This document shows, piece by piece, positions 1 to 11,035 of a DNA stretch of 64,000 bases (position 1 is its first letter; each line of letters opens with the position of its first letter). Both the position numbers and the translations under genes were made by a program. Below the pieces are notes generated by a model. It searched no databases. It worked only from the letters and a program-made list of their open reading frames with translations, and had not been told where the DNA came from. Origin of the DNA: Metaphire vulgaris. Its lineage: Eukaryota > Annelida > Clitellata > Crassiclitellata > Megascolecidae. The stretch is from positions 823,501 to 887,500 of the forward strand of contig CM030868.1 in the NCBI GenBank assembly GCA_018105865.1. Direction: 5' to 3'.

Positions 1-29
1 TTCGCAAATCTGTAACTAATATAATTAAT

Positions 30-110
30 CAATTCATTCATTCAGTCATTCATTCATTCAGTCATTCATTCATTCAGTCATTCATTCATTCATTCAGTCA
101 TTCAATTAGG
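30..110. repeat. degenerate tetranucleotide repeat (CATT/CAGT)
   Basis: CATTCATTCAGT-type units recur about twenty times. A related ACTC/ATTC array lies at about 2937-3010. Simple repeat, no other content seen. Confidence 0.85.
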
Positions 111-928
111 GCATAATTATTAGGCAGTCAGTCATACAGGGGCCTAGTTTAAGTTGAATAAATGAACATATCTTTTCTGCATTTTAAAACTGTACATGCA
201 AATCTGTCGCATGCAGTGACATCTTTATCATTTCAATTTAATAAACTAAAGCAACAAAACAATCTAATATTCAATGCGCATGCGCGTGATGCATCGGCCC
301 CTCCACCCCCACCACACCCCCCCTCAACCCAGCCCCAACTACAAGAGACATTTCAAGGTCAACCTATTGCATCCACTTCTCGCGATTGCTAAAAAGTCGT
401 CGTCGTCATCATCATCATCATCATATCCGGTTTCACTCAACAACTCAATCTGTAAGCGCATAGGGAATATGGCAAGTAAATATTAATAAGTCCCTTGAGT
501 CTGATCGTAACTTGGGGGACCGTGGACCCTCGAAGCCCCCTTTCTGCCTCCTCCCACCCCCTCCCCATGCGCTAGAGACAAATGAGTGACAGCCTGAAGC
601 TCAACGCTTCATTCGACATCTGTCACCTCAAAAATCCTGATGAAAATTGTCAAGACGGGCCCCCCCATAAAACTGCATGCCCTGCTTACAATATAGGCTA
701 CCTCACCAGTAGGCGACCTGAAATAGGCCAATCCATTCAATGAGTCATTGAATGGATTCAGTAACTCGTTCGTCCATCCATCTGTCCCATTCTTTTGTTT
801 TATTATCAATAAATTATTATATTATTAATATACGGTAATTAAACTTCTACGAGGCTGACGTTAGATAGACCCTCAGGTGTAACCGAGTTAAGAGTTGCTT
901 TTTTAAAACCTAAATCTAATCTTAAACT

Positions 929-1060
929 TCTATAGCGCCACTTCATAATGCACAGAGGCATCATCAGTCGATGGCACACCACCGGATGGATTACCGTCGC
1001 ACAAGTGGATCCAGGTCAGATCGAGGACATCCGGTCCAGGACAACCTTGAGTCCGAACCC
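929..1060 (+). mobile_element. SINE-like dispersed repeat (TTCTATAGCGCCA family), copy 1
   Basis: The segment begins AACTTCTATAGCGCCACTTC and continues with a cat/gatggcacacc block and a gtccagg block. Related segments occur at 19990-20110, 25203-25470, 26248-26345 and, reversed, at 52380-52508. The shared order of blocks and unrelated flanks indicate a dispersed short retroelement. No A/B-box promoter was confirmed. Confidence 0.6.
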
Positions 1061-1609
1061 AGCGACACTGCGTGGGAAAGCGAAGGGGAGGGAGCGAGGG
1101 AGGGAGGGAACTGCCGTTCTTGTTCCAATTCCAATTGAGAATCACGTGACCTCTGAGGACTTCGGTGTCCTGAAAATCGAACAGTAGATCTGATAGTCAA
1201 GTAATAAAAGGACCGACCATTGACCGTTGACCGTTGACCATCTGGTCGGGACAAACATAAGCCAACGAGAACCGTTCTTGTTCTGTGTGCTTAGCCGGCG
1301 ATCGGTCTATCCACTTCCTGTTCCTGTCGACAGACATCTTGAGCAGAAGTAGTCTGTTTGCCTGCCCTACGTCGACGGCGCCTGGCAACGGTGTTCGTTC
1401 TTCTTTCCGGTTCTTTGATTCTTGTTTCCTGCTCTCTTCCCTTTTGACGGTTGTCGTGGACGTTGTCGCTGTTGTTGGTGTTGTTGTTGTTGTTGGGCGG
1501 ACAACGACGCTATGCAACAGTAATACATACTTGCCTTCGTGTCGTTGTTGAATTCATTGGTATTATCATTAGCAGAAACAACAACGCCATCACTATCGGC
1601 ATCATAGTC

Positions 1610-1789
1610 GTCGTCATCATCATCATCATTGTCGTCAGCAACCGTCCTTGTCAATCATCAATAATATTCATTACTAATAAAAAAACATGATCATGATCAC
1701 AATGGCTATTGCTATTATTACTACTATTGTTATTATTTTCATTATTATTATCGTCGTCGTCGTCGTCGTCATCATCATCATCATCATCA

Positions 1790-1841
<52 letters not shown>

Positions 1842-1858
1842 CAACATCAACAATATCA
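1610..1858. repeat. compound trinucleotide microsatellite
   Basis: A patchwork of GTC, ATC and ATT units about 250 bp long, ending in about 20 perfect ATT units. It generates poly-Ile, poly-Ser and poly-Leu open frames on both strands that are not genes. Confidence 0.95.
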
Positions 1859-1918
1859 TCATTATTTTCAATGCTGTCTCATCTCTTAGTCTTCATTATC
1901 GATACGTGACACCATTTG

Positions 1919-2272
1919 TCATAAACCAGCGGTTCTCAACCTTTATAGTACCGCGACCCCTTAAATTCAATTCCCCATGATGTGGCGACCCCCCAACGGT
2001 AAAATTATTTTCGTTCACAATGTAAGCTGCTAAAAATAATAATGCTACGACAATCAAAATGTTCGGAATCATTATTTAATTGTCTCCATGTCTATCCTCG
2101 AATGACAATTAAAGTGAAACAACTAGTACGTCGTAACTACTACTGAGGAAATTTTGTACAATACGAAAAGAGACAACCCCATATTTCTGATGGTCTCGGG
2201 CGACCCCTGGCAAATCGTCATTCGACCCCCTTGGGGGTCGCGACCCACAGGTTGAGAACCGCTGTCATAAAC
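1919..2272. mobile_element. nonautonomous hAT element with SPIN-like termini
   Basis: The element runs 1927-2264 (338 bp). Its left end reads CAGCGGTTCTCAACCT and its right end is the inverted equivalent (AGGTTGAGAACCGCTG). It is flanked by a perfect 8-bp duplication TCATAAAC at 1919-1926 and 2265-2272, the hallmark of hAT insertion. The right end read outward-in (CAGCGGTTCTCAACCTGTGG, then gtcgcgacccc and a gggtcgcc block) resembles my recollection of the SPIN (space invader) hAT family of vertebrates. There is no transposase frame, so it would be moved in trans. hAT identity is well supported by the duplication and ends; the SPIN assignment is from memory. Confidence 0.85.
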
Positions 2273-2559
2273 CAATGGTATCAATACAATAATAGACGTG
2301 ACAAAGGAATTCCTGTCATTACCACTGAATCTAAATTTTAATCGACAACAACAACAACACGAAAAATAAATCCAGCAATAAATCGAACAGCAGCATCTGT
2401 AAGCAAAGGCGATGATTGAGTTCGAAAGCATTGGATAGGAGTCACTGGAATGCGTCCGTTATCTGCTGCTAAGGTATCCATCTTAGGTGGCCGATGTGAA
2501 GATCTTTTCCCTAATTGTTGACGGCGCCTGATTCCCGCAAAGACTCCTAAACCGGGAAG

Positions 2560-2772
2560 GGGACTGTGGAGATGGAGGCGGCACTGCGGGGGGAGGGGGA
2601 GGCGGAACGGGGGGAGTGACGGAAGAGTTCTGGGTGTGGAAGAGCCATTCAGGATGAAGACGAGATGGGATGGAACTGGAGGAAGGACCGTTTTGGTGGG
2701 GACGGGGTCGTTTAGGAGGCGCGTTGCTGGGGAAGGGGTAGGGGCAGGGGCAGGGGTAGAGGTAGGGGTAGA
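2560..2772 (+). other. G-rich tract with quadruplex potential
   Basis: Strongly purine/G-rich on the plus strand, with successive GGGG runs separated by 1-3 bases around 2727-2768. This satisfies the usual four-run G-quadruplex pattern more than once. No gene context was found. Confidence 0.6.
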
Positions 2773-3231
2773 TGTGGAAGGTTTCGGATGAAGTGGCTCC
2801 CTTTCTGAGAGGGAGGGAGAGAGGGAGAGAGAGAGATCGCCGACCGGCGCTAGGTAAACTCTGGAGCGAAGTGAGTCAAAGAGTCAAAGCAAATACTCGA
2901 CTCAGTTGTCTGTTGACTCACTTAGTCTGGCAGCAAGTCATTCACTCACTCATTCACTCACTCACTCACTCACTCATTCATTCACTGACTCGATCACTCA
3001 TTCATTCAGTCAGCCAGTCTAATTAAACTATTGAAATATTATCATTTAAGTATAAACTCGATTTTTGAAAGAATCCTTCAGATGTACAACACATTGGTTA
3101 CTTCAGTAATTGTGTGTATCTTTTCGTGTCCCTGTGTGTGTGTATGTGTGCGTGTGTGTGATTTGGCATTCGATTATATTAAGGCACGACTAATTAGTTT
3201 TATCGATAAAAATTTTATTTCATAATTCGAT

Positions 3232-3272
<41 letters not shown>

Positions 3273-3659
3273 GCATGCCGCAGTGCAATCGAACGTTCTC
3301 AACGCTAAGCGTTTATGTAGCGCCTTTTCGCGATCCCAGCTGCATATCCTGTCGCGTGATTAGACGGAACTAAGTGGCGAATCCTTTCGCGAGATCAGGA
3401 TCTACTTTTTCCCTCGGACGGATATTAACGTCTGGCGGAAGTAAAGAGTCCGCCGAACTATTTCCGGTCCGTTTCTCGAAACGAGAAGAAGCAGAAAGCC
3501 ATCCAAGAATCGAAGAACGATCGCGATGATAATGACGGTCGTTGTGGAAATTATTGGCGACGACGACGACGACGACGACGATGATGATGATGATGATGGC
3601 AACGACGATTAACATAACGGTTGGGTGGCAAGACGCCACCACTGAAAATTGAATCGCTG

Positions 3660-3691
<32 letters not shown>

Positions 3692-4019
3692 GCAGCCGTC
3701 GTAAACTTAGTTGAAGTCTTAGTTTCGTGCTCCGATATCGAAATGATCGTTGTCGTTATTGTAGTCGTCATTATCATAATAAATTTTGATGTTGAAATGT
3801 TTGTTGTAGACGTGTCGCTTCTGTGAGGCAGTCCGTGTATTGCTTGAAAACTTAATCTCGAAATCAAAGTCAAAAGACGAAGACTATAAATATTCAGCCT
3901 ATCCTGCAGGCGCTAAAACTATAACTAAACTAAACTGTAACTAAACTATAAATAAACTAAAGTCCCTAATCGCTACCTGAATATTTGACGCTTTCAGCAA
4001 AACGGCTAAGACCTAGCAG

Positions 4020-4220
4020 AGGTGTCCATGGGTTGGGTTAACCCATGGGTTGGGTTGGATTGGGTTTGGTTGGGTCAGACTTTTCCATATTAATGGTGGG
4101 TTGGGTGAGAATATGTCATGGTTTAAGGAAACTGTAATGTATTACAGTGGGTTGGGTTGGGTCAAGTAAACCTATTATCAGCATGGGTTGGGTTGGATTG
4201 GGTTCTAAAAAATGGACCCA
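4020..4220 (+). repeat. degenerate GGGTT-rich repeat
   Basis: Blocks of TGGGTTGGGT-like units occur at 4027-4075, 4096-4106, 4145-4165 and 4183-4205, separated by short unique sequence. One side includes an inverted aaccCATGGgtt junction. It is G-quadruplex-prone and superficially telomere-like but is not TTAGGG. Confidence 0.6.
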
Positions 4221-4753
4221 TGGACAGTTCTAATCCCTGAGCCTACCACGCAGCAGAAAGTGACAATCGGAGAGGCCTTAGCGGAGTTACAACCACCCCC
4301 CCCCAATTAAAAAATAAAATGGCTTAACACGCCAATTAATATTAATGTCGGCCGAAATGTTATAGCTAATTATATTGATAATGTCTCCTGATAAGAAGTT
4401 ACATCGATAGGCCTATCTGGTCGGATTATGGACCTAAGCCAATCGGTCGAAGACTATAAAGATAAGATAGGCCCTATGAGGTTCTAATCTTATTCGGAAA
4501 CAACTGTAGACCAACTCTAAGCCATCGATAGACGCCGCGGTTTAAAGTTCTGTTCTGCGAGCGAAAGTCTAAACGTCTTTTAACAGGAGAAACTAGCGAA
4601 GGTATTTGATAGGTTTTCCCATTGTTTCACTGATTTAGCAGTGCACTAATCTGAATCCAGTGCAGCGGTAGATTTGAACAGGCTAATAATAAGTGAAACT
4701 GAAGATTTGCCTAATATTAGGCCAAATGCTCAATGTTTGGTCAGTTTATGACT

Positions 4754-4953
4754 AAAATTCACAGTGGCGTCGCCAGGAATTTTAGGTTGGGGGGGGGCAA
4801 AAAGGGCTGGCGTGTCAGATTCCTTACCCCACCCCCACCCCACAAAAAACTTTCTCACCGGATTTGCGCGAATCTGATAGGTGGTCTGAGGTCAGGTTGG
4901 GGGGCAGTTTCCCCCATTTACCCCTCCCCCGTGGCGACGCTAATGAAAATTCA
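4754..4953. mobile_element. hAT-type MITE, 184 bp, perfect target duplication
   Basis: The element is 4762-4945. Left end CAGTGGCGTCGCCAGG; the right end is the imperfect inverted equivalent (GTGGCGACGCTAATG). The 8-bp duplication AAAATTCA is identical at 4754-4761 and 4946-4953. The interior is C/G-homopolymer rich and non-coding. A truncated relative starts at 27391. Confidence 0.85.
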
Positions 4954-5039
4954 CTAAATTTACTGTTACACTGTGCTCAAGTAAGTGTTGTGTTATCTTT
5001 GATTTTCATTGAAACGAAGCGAAACTAGCATTCAGACTA

Positions 5040-5225
5040 GAGTGAAACTGACTGTTGTCCCCATCCCTCCCGTCCCCGCAAAGCTTTTCTCCATCCCCAC
5101 CCCGTCCCCATTGACTTAAATCCATCCCCACCCCATCCCCTAATCTCTGTCCCCATCCCCATTCCCGTCCCCGCATTTCGGAACCCATCCCGTCCCCGTA
5201 CCCGCATTTTGGTCTCCGTCCCCGT
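5040..5225. repeat. GTCCCCATCCC-type simple repeat
   Basis: C-rich degenerate repeat of roughly 6-12-bp units (cccatcccc, ccgtcccc). It is followed and preceded by segments (about 4973-5030 and 5943-6030) that share the string GCTCAAGTAAG and TTTTCATTGAAAC, indicating two copies of one older dispersed repeat. Confidence 0.6.
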
Positions 5226-5511
5226 CCGCGGTGTTTTATATCAACTATTCATTTATTAGTACCCAGTGTGCGATTTTATGACCTGGCGCAGTGGGAGGAG
5301 TCGAGCTTGTCGAATTTGAGTCGAATTTGTCGAGCTTGGTTGGGGTCGTTGTGGGAGATGCAGCAGTAGGGGATTTTTCCCCTACAAATCGGTTAGTACC
5401 CAACACGAGAAGTAGCTTTTCAAAAGTTTTTCAAAAGTTTCTTCAAACTATACAATAATCATATATGAAAATGGGACACTGGATATCTTTGTCAGATCAT
5501 AACCATACGTC

Positions 5512-5627
5512 AGCCAATTCATTTTTCAACGTGTATATCGGAAACTAACAAAATAACGGACATTCCCGGTTTTACTACCAATGCCATTCTGCCAGCAGTG
5601 AGCAGCACGTTGAAAAATGAATTGGCT
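5512..5627. mobile_element. 116-bp inverted-repeat element
   Basis: Perfect 22-bp arms at 5512-5533 and 5606-5627 (starting AGCCAATTCATTTTTCAACG) enclose 72 bp of non-coding sequence. It has the form of a very short MITE or fold-back element. No clear target duplication was established, so the superfamily is open. Confidence 0.5.
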
Positions 5628-6227
5628 CTCTTTCTTGTCCATTTTTCTGTAACTTTATAAAATATTTAATTTATATAGTAGGCCTAAGCTGAATCGATGG
5701 TGACTGAGGCACTAAGGTAAATAGTGATGGTGGTTTGGGCACAGGAGAGACTTTGGCACTGTTTCAAATTACAAAGCTGGGCAAAGTGCTCTTCTAAATT
5801 GTATTATCTTTTGTTGTCCCCTATAGGCTCCCCAACAAGCTGAAACCGCTCTGACGGTGTGTTTATCAATACCCTCAAGTTCTCAAATGAAACTGCGAAC
5901 TTCACTAAAAAGATTTAATCTTGCCTGGCCTAACAGTTTTAATGTGCTCAAGTAAGATTATTGTTGTGAGATTAATCTTTTCCGCGGTATTTACGGCATT
6001 TTTGATTTTCATTGAAACCGCGGTACTACCGTCATAACTTTTCCGTCCCCAAACTTTCAATCCCGCTACCGCAAACCGCGGTCAGACCACTTGAAACCAG
6101 AATTCCACAAACAGTTGCCCCATCTGGCGAACTAATAATACAACACGTCTCTTAAGGGCTGCAAAGAGTTCACATTTATGGGGCAACCTGTAGAGTCTAT
6201 CGGCCCTAAAAATATGTAAGAGTATCT

Positions 6228-6425
6228 GACGGTCCCAGTGGCGGCTCCACAGGGGGTTCGGGGGCCCGTGCCCCTCCTATTGAGTGCCTGCCCCACAGTG
6301 GCCCCGCTGTTGAGGCCCTATACTTAATACTACATGCCTAACAACAAATGGTTGGCCCCCATGATTAGAAGTTGCCATTCCAACGCCCCCTCTTGCCAAA
6401 TCCTGGAGCCGCCACTGGATGGTCC
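6228..6425. mobile_element. hAT-type MITE, 182 bp
   Basis: The element is 6236-6417, with ends CAGTGGCGGCTCC and the inverted GGAGCCGCCACTG. The flanking 8-mers are GACGGTCC and GATGGTCC (one mismatch), consistent with an ageing 8-bp target duplication. No transposase is encoded. Confidence 0.8.
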
Positions 6426-6849
6426 TGCCCATAGGAATAAACCTTTTTAGGCCACTATGCTTGAGTCTCCCCCTACATACACTTTTTGTGAGGCTAAGCA
6501 ATAGAAGTGGAAAGATATAGAGATTGGCCCCCACTTTTTCATTTAAGTTTACACCGTTGGTCCAACCCCCTCCCTTAATTCCAGATCTCTTTAAATAAGG
6601 GTTTGCTTGTGTTCCATAGATCCACAGAATAGAGTAGGCCGTAGAGACCATTTAAAAGCTTTGTATGAAGATTACATTGAAGTTTTTCTCGATTTTAGGC
6701 AAAGAATTCACGTGACGTCATCAAGTCATCAGAGCATCCGAATTTATGGAGCGCCATAGTTTACTGCGGCCAGTTTACGCTTACATTTACGAACTATTCG
6801 ATGGATCAGAAGTACTTATGAGCGTTACCGGTAAAGCCATTCTGCTTAC

Positions 6850-7015
6850 AGTACATACGGCAGAACTCAATTGTAACGGACTCGGTTATAACGAATACTC
6901 GGTTATAAAGTACCGCAAGTTCCGTATTGGATGGTGTTGAATATAACGCATTTCGATATAACGTACTAAATTTATCAAACCCGCTTAGTTCGTTGTAGCG
7001 AAGTTCAACTGTAAT
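6850..7015. mobile_element. possible Tc1/pogo-like MITE remnant
   Basis: The interior is built of repeated cggttataacga / atataacg words. The right end read inward (CAGTTGAACTTCGCTACAACG) resembles pogo/Tigger-type ends as I recall them, and the left end (cagaactcaattgtaacgga) is an imperfect partner. The boundary and duplication are not resolved. Confidence 0.4.
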
Positions 7016-7103
7016 TAATAACAGAAGAGCAGCATTGATTGGAATGATTGCAATGAATCTGTTCATTCTGTTAAAAATTCTTAAGTAATTTTTTGACAAA
7101 CCA

Positions 7104-7185
7104 TTAACCCCTTAACTGGGCAACTATTTGTAACTCAATGTAAAATGGACGAGCGTTACTCACGGGCGCCCAGTTAACGGGTTAA
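7104..7185. mobile_element. TTAA-flanked mini-palindrome, copy 1
   Basis: TTAA, then CCCCTTAACTGGG, then about 45 bp, then the inverted CCCAGTTAACGGG, then TTAA. TTAA flanks plus a C-run terminus are the signature of piggyBac-type elements. At about 74 bp it is one of the shortest conceivable derivatives. Sister copies are at 7236-7317 and 22262-22342. Confidence 0.6.
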
Positions 7186-7235
7186 AATAATTTAAACTGT
7201 TTTCCTGCTGCTGAGTGGTTTCTAAAGGCAGTTAA

Positions 7236-7317
7236 TTAACCCCTTAACTGGGGACCCCGGATATATCCGTCCATTTTACACATTGAGTTACAGTTAAATG
7301 CCCAGTTAATGGGTTAA
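7236..7317. mobile_element. TTAA-flanked mini-palindrome, copy 2
   Basis: Same structure as the copy 50 bp upstream, sharing the internal tccattttac and ttgagttac words but in the inverted arrangement. Ends CCCCTTAACTGGGG and CCCAGTTAATGGG between TTAA tetramers. Confidence 0.6.
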
Positions 7318-7606
7318 AAGGATTGTTGTTGATTGCAGAACTCCGTCGTTCGTAAGAGCTACCAGAACTTTAAGGACTGGACATGATTTCAATGAATGGT
7401 CAAAATCTGCAAAATAATTTCATACATTTCTCTAACTACACCCCCTCCAACCTCCCTATATATTCTAAACTCTGATCATGACATCTGATCATCGCTCTTT
7501 TGCACAAATCTCACAATTACCTATCGAGGCCCCCGTTGGACGTGGACGGGGTGTCTAAAGTGCCCTTGTGCTATGACAGTTTTTACGATTTGATGTCTGT
7601 CTGCAG

Positions 7607-7769
7607 TGTCATATCTGCTGCTGGTCTCGAGTTTCTGGATAACCGGTGGATTGTTCCTCCTCTCTGACGTCACAGGATATCCAAAATGGATGAGGCGCTA
7701 CAAAGTGCAAAAGGACGCCAATACACCGGTACGCAGACGACATTTCAATTAATTTGTACTCAATTTTAT

Positions 7770-7819
<50 letters not shown>

Positions 7820-10714
7820 ATTTAATAAATCTCTTCCGGAGGCCAGAGGACACCCAACCTCCACAACAAAAATATATGGAAACCGCTGACGGCGCATATT
7901 TCATAGTGGCTCTGACTTCCCCCACCGGACTTTTTTGCTTGTCAACCTATTTTTCGGTGAGGAAATTTTTGAAAAAATTGCCTTTCTTTGTCATGCTTGT
8001 CAGCCCTTTTCTTTTTTGGCAAAATTTTAAAATTGTTCCTCTCTTTTCATCCCCCACCAGATTCATATGAATTCATTTCATCTCCCACCAAGAAATCCTG
8101 GAACCGCCCCTGGCAATGACCCAATCTGTTTGGACCTTACGTCTTATCCGTTGCTCTGTTCAAGGCGAAAGCTGAAGTCTCACTGTGTTATCTTGCGACT
8201 CCATTGCCATTTGAGTGCTGTAAAAATAAAAGAGGCGCTATACAAATGCCCGCATTACATCGCTGCAGATCGACTGATTGGTTGTGGCGTTTTACTGTTC
8301 CTCAGATCAACCGTTATAAGCTGAAGAAGGTCTTGAAGACCGTTGCCTTCAACAACCTGTTCCTGAACGCGCTGTTTGCCTATCCAATTCACCGGCAGCA
8401 GGTGCTCGTCGGCTGCAGCTTCGCCGTCGACGACACGCCAAGATGGCCGACCATCCTAAGAGATCTCGCCTTCTGCGCCATCGTCCAGGAGATCGTCTTC
8501 TATTACTCGCACAGGTTGCCATGCAATGCCACCGGTTGCCAAGCAACCGTTTTCAGAATGGAGTGTAATTCACTGAACCAGAATATGGTAGATTGCGCCT
8601 ATGCACCAGAACTGATGCAGAGAGCTTTACTTAAAATGGCGCTATAGAAGTTTCCCTAACAATTTTAAAAAATAAAATTGATTCACTGTGTGCATGGAAG
8701 CCAAACGAAGGTTGTATCGTACAGTAGGTATAAAGATATGCAAAAGTTTCAGCGTATTTTACAAATTCTTTGACGAAAACCAGAATTTCGTGTGTCCCCA
8801 TCTTCATTGTATCAAATCATCCTAGAAGAGTCAATATAGCCTATTTCGATTTTGCTCTACAACGTTCGAAATGGGACACCTCTCACTTTCATTTCAATGT
8901 ATTCACGCTGTATTATAGGACCTGTGTATTACACAGTAGTAGACTTCTTTAGCGCCATTGTAGTAGTACATCTGCACCAGTCGCGAAATGGTATTTAATA
9001 GACGAGTGTCATTATAATTAGGCCTATCTGTTTTGTATACAATAATTATTGAGAAATCGTTGAATAATCCTGTTAATTCCTAGATTATTGCATCATCCTT
9101 GGTTGTACCGTTATGTCCACAAGAAGCATCACCAGTGGACGGCACCGATCGGCATCGTCGCCATTTACGCCACTCCGCTTGAATACCTGACTGGAAACGG
9201 TCTGTCGGTAGGTCTCGAAGTCACCTGTCACTTCCATCTTATTCACTCCAAGTATCTAGAAATAATGTGCTAGTTTTACCAAAGTGATGTTGGTAATATA
9301 TTACATAGCCTAGACCTTTTAAACCGCTAAATTCTATAGCCAAGGGGGAGTTTTGACCCCCTAAAATCGCGTCCCAAAATTAAAAATGCATAGAAACTCA
9401 TTTATTTCGGCAGCCAATGGGGGCGGGTTAGCCCCTCAAACCCTCCCTTCTTGGCTACGCTACTGATTGGTCGAGGAATGATCCGTGTCTCAATGATCAA
9501 TGGGTTTATTTTCTATTGTTGTTTGGACGACGCAGGTTTTTCTTGGGCCTCTGATTCTTCGCTCTCACATCGTTTTCTGGTGGCTTTGGTATTCGTTGGC
9601 AATGGTGGTCACCACCGTCCACCACAGCGGATACCATCTTCCGTTCCTTCCATCGCCGGAATTCCACGACTATCACCACCTCACGTAGGCCTCTACTGTA
9701 TATATGTAGACAGATTCTCTTCATCTCCATATTCCCATGGAATTAGCATCAACAGTACCGGGGCAGCTCCCCGCCCCCTGTTCGGACCCAGACTAGTTAT
9801 AAGTTTCGTGCAAAAAGTACGAGAAACTTATGTTGGGGTGAAAGTGGTAGGCCTACGAGTGATTGTCGATTGTTTGTCATTATAGTCTGCGAAATTGTTC
9901 GAAAGCTCAAAATTTGAATGTAATATTACCATGATAGCATTAGATTTCATTTCCCGAGAACATTACAATAGGCCCTATGGATAGTTACAGCAAATCGAAC
10001 TTTTTAGTCCATTTTGGTCGACGTGAACAGATATAAAAATAAGTCCAACGTGCATAATAAAGAACAAAGATAAGGGTATTTATTAATTGCTAGTTCTCTA
10101 GTTCCATTCGCAAAAGACCAGGTAATTCCAGAGATCAGTTAGTGAAAAACGTCGAGATCAAGCTATGGAAGATATGCTAATAGCTATGGAGAATATGCTA
10201 ATAGCTATGGTGAATATGCTATGAATAAAGCTGGCAGAGTAGAGAGTAGAGTAGAGGATCGAGTAGAGTCGAATAGAGAGTCGAGAGTAGATGAGGGAAA
10301 GAGTTCTGCCCAAGCCTCTACCTCGACCAGGGTCATTTCTAGGATTATCAATTCGAGGGGGTGTCCGTAAATTCTGGGAGTCCCCTGCAAAAAAAGTAAA
10401 AATGTCATCTCATAGCTGAGATTGTGGGAGTGTTGGGGTGTCGGTCTCAAATTGGGGGATTAGGGGGTGTAAAAATATTCCTGACCTCGATCGTTTATTT
10501 CTTCAGGTACAACTGGAATTTTGGAACCTTGGGACTCCTGGACTGGATGCACGGCACCGACTCCGGCTTCCACCGGACGGTTCAACGGAAGAGGCATCGA
10601 ACGCTCTGGCAGCTCACCCCGATCCACCGCCTCTACCCCGAACGGAAGAAACCAGCTCCAGAAGACCCAACGAACCGGGACGGCGAATTCAATAACGCAC
10701 TGAAAACAGAATAA
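7607..10714 (+). CDS. FAXDC2: FAXDC2-like fatty acid/sterol hydroxylase, 5'-incomplete
   Basis: Integral ER-membrane di-iron hydroxylase of the fatty acid hydroxylase superfamily. Exons: 7607-7728, 8306-8514, 9084-9207, 9536-9684, 10507-10714; all junctions are GT/AG and phases join without a stop, giving 269 residues to the TAA at 10712-10714. The eight-histidine signature is spread over the exons: HRLLHH across the exon 2/3 junction, HKKHH in exon 3, HHSGYH and HDYHH in exon 4. Words such as FYYSHR, HKKHHQWTAPIG and YHLPFLPSPEFHD match vertebrate FAXDC2 (about 333 aa) better than C4-methylsterol oxidase as I recall them. Hydrophobic spans flank the first and third motifs. About 60 N-terminal residues are missing; the start exon was not found upstream of 7607. 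The substrate is not deducible from sequence. Confidence 0.9.
7774..7815. repeat. TA dinucleotide repeat
   Basis: About 20 uninterrupted TA units in intron 1 of the FAXDC2-like gene. Confidence 0.95.
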
Positions 10715-10817
10715 ACTGCCGCCATCTGGCGAATTGGTCTACATTGATCAACAACTACGTCGATACGCTATCCGACATACGCTGATAGTTTTGATAAAGA
10801 TATTGACAATGGAAATC

Positions 10818-10895
10818 CGACTGGTTTTCACACAGGATTACTTAGCTTCCTAAACCACTTTAAATCACATTATTATCATCATTTTTATTAGCCTA
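10818..10895 (+). mobile_element. 3' end of a second SINE-like family, copy A
   Basis: Reads tggttttcacacagg-attacttag-cttcctaaa-ccactttaaatcacATTATTATCATC. Nearly the same order of words occurs at 22172-22250 (GGTTTTCACACAGGCTTACT), and weaker versions at 21752-21835 and, reversed, 37567-37634. Each abuts a trinucleotide run, as expected for a retroelement tail. Confidence 0.6.
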
Positions 10896-10929
10896 TTATT
10901 ATAATTAGTGCGACGTTTCTATGTCTGTG

Positions 10930-11035
<106 letters not shown>

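Larger units (their letters stand above)
1..7606. other. gene-poor repeat-rich region
   Basis: I find no reading frame here with conserved motifs or a believable exon chain. The open frames are low-complexity (poly-Ile, poly-Ser, poly-Leu) translations of trinucleotide repeats. The stretch holds a degenerate ATTC/AGTC tetranucleotide array (about 30-110), trinucleotide arrays (1610-1855, 3560-3600, 3660-3690), an ACTC/ATTC array (2937-3010), a TC run (about 3236-3270), G-rich tracts and the short transposons listed separately. The 5' exon(s) of the FAXDC2-like gene could lie near its right end but were not identified. Confidence 0.7.

Noticed and set aside
1674..1909. Poly-Ile, poly-Ser and poly-Leu open frames
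   Set aside because: Direct translations of trinucleotide microsatellites on both strands.
8204..8647. 147-codon plus-strand frame
   Set aside because: It is exon 2 of the FAXDC2-like gene read through both splice sites; the flanking parts are intron and a SINE-like fragment.
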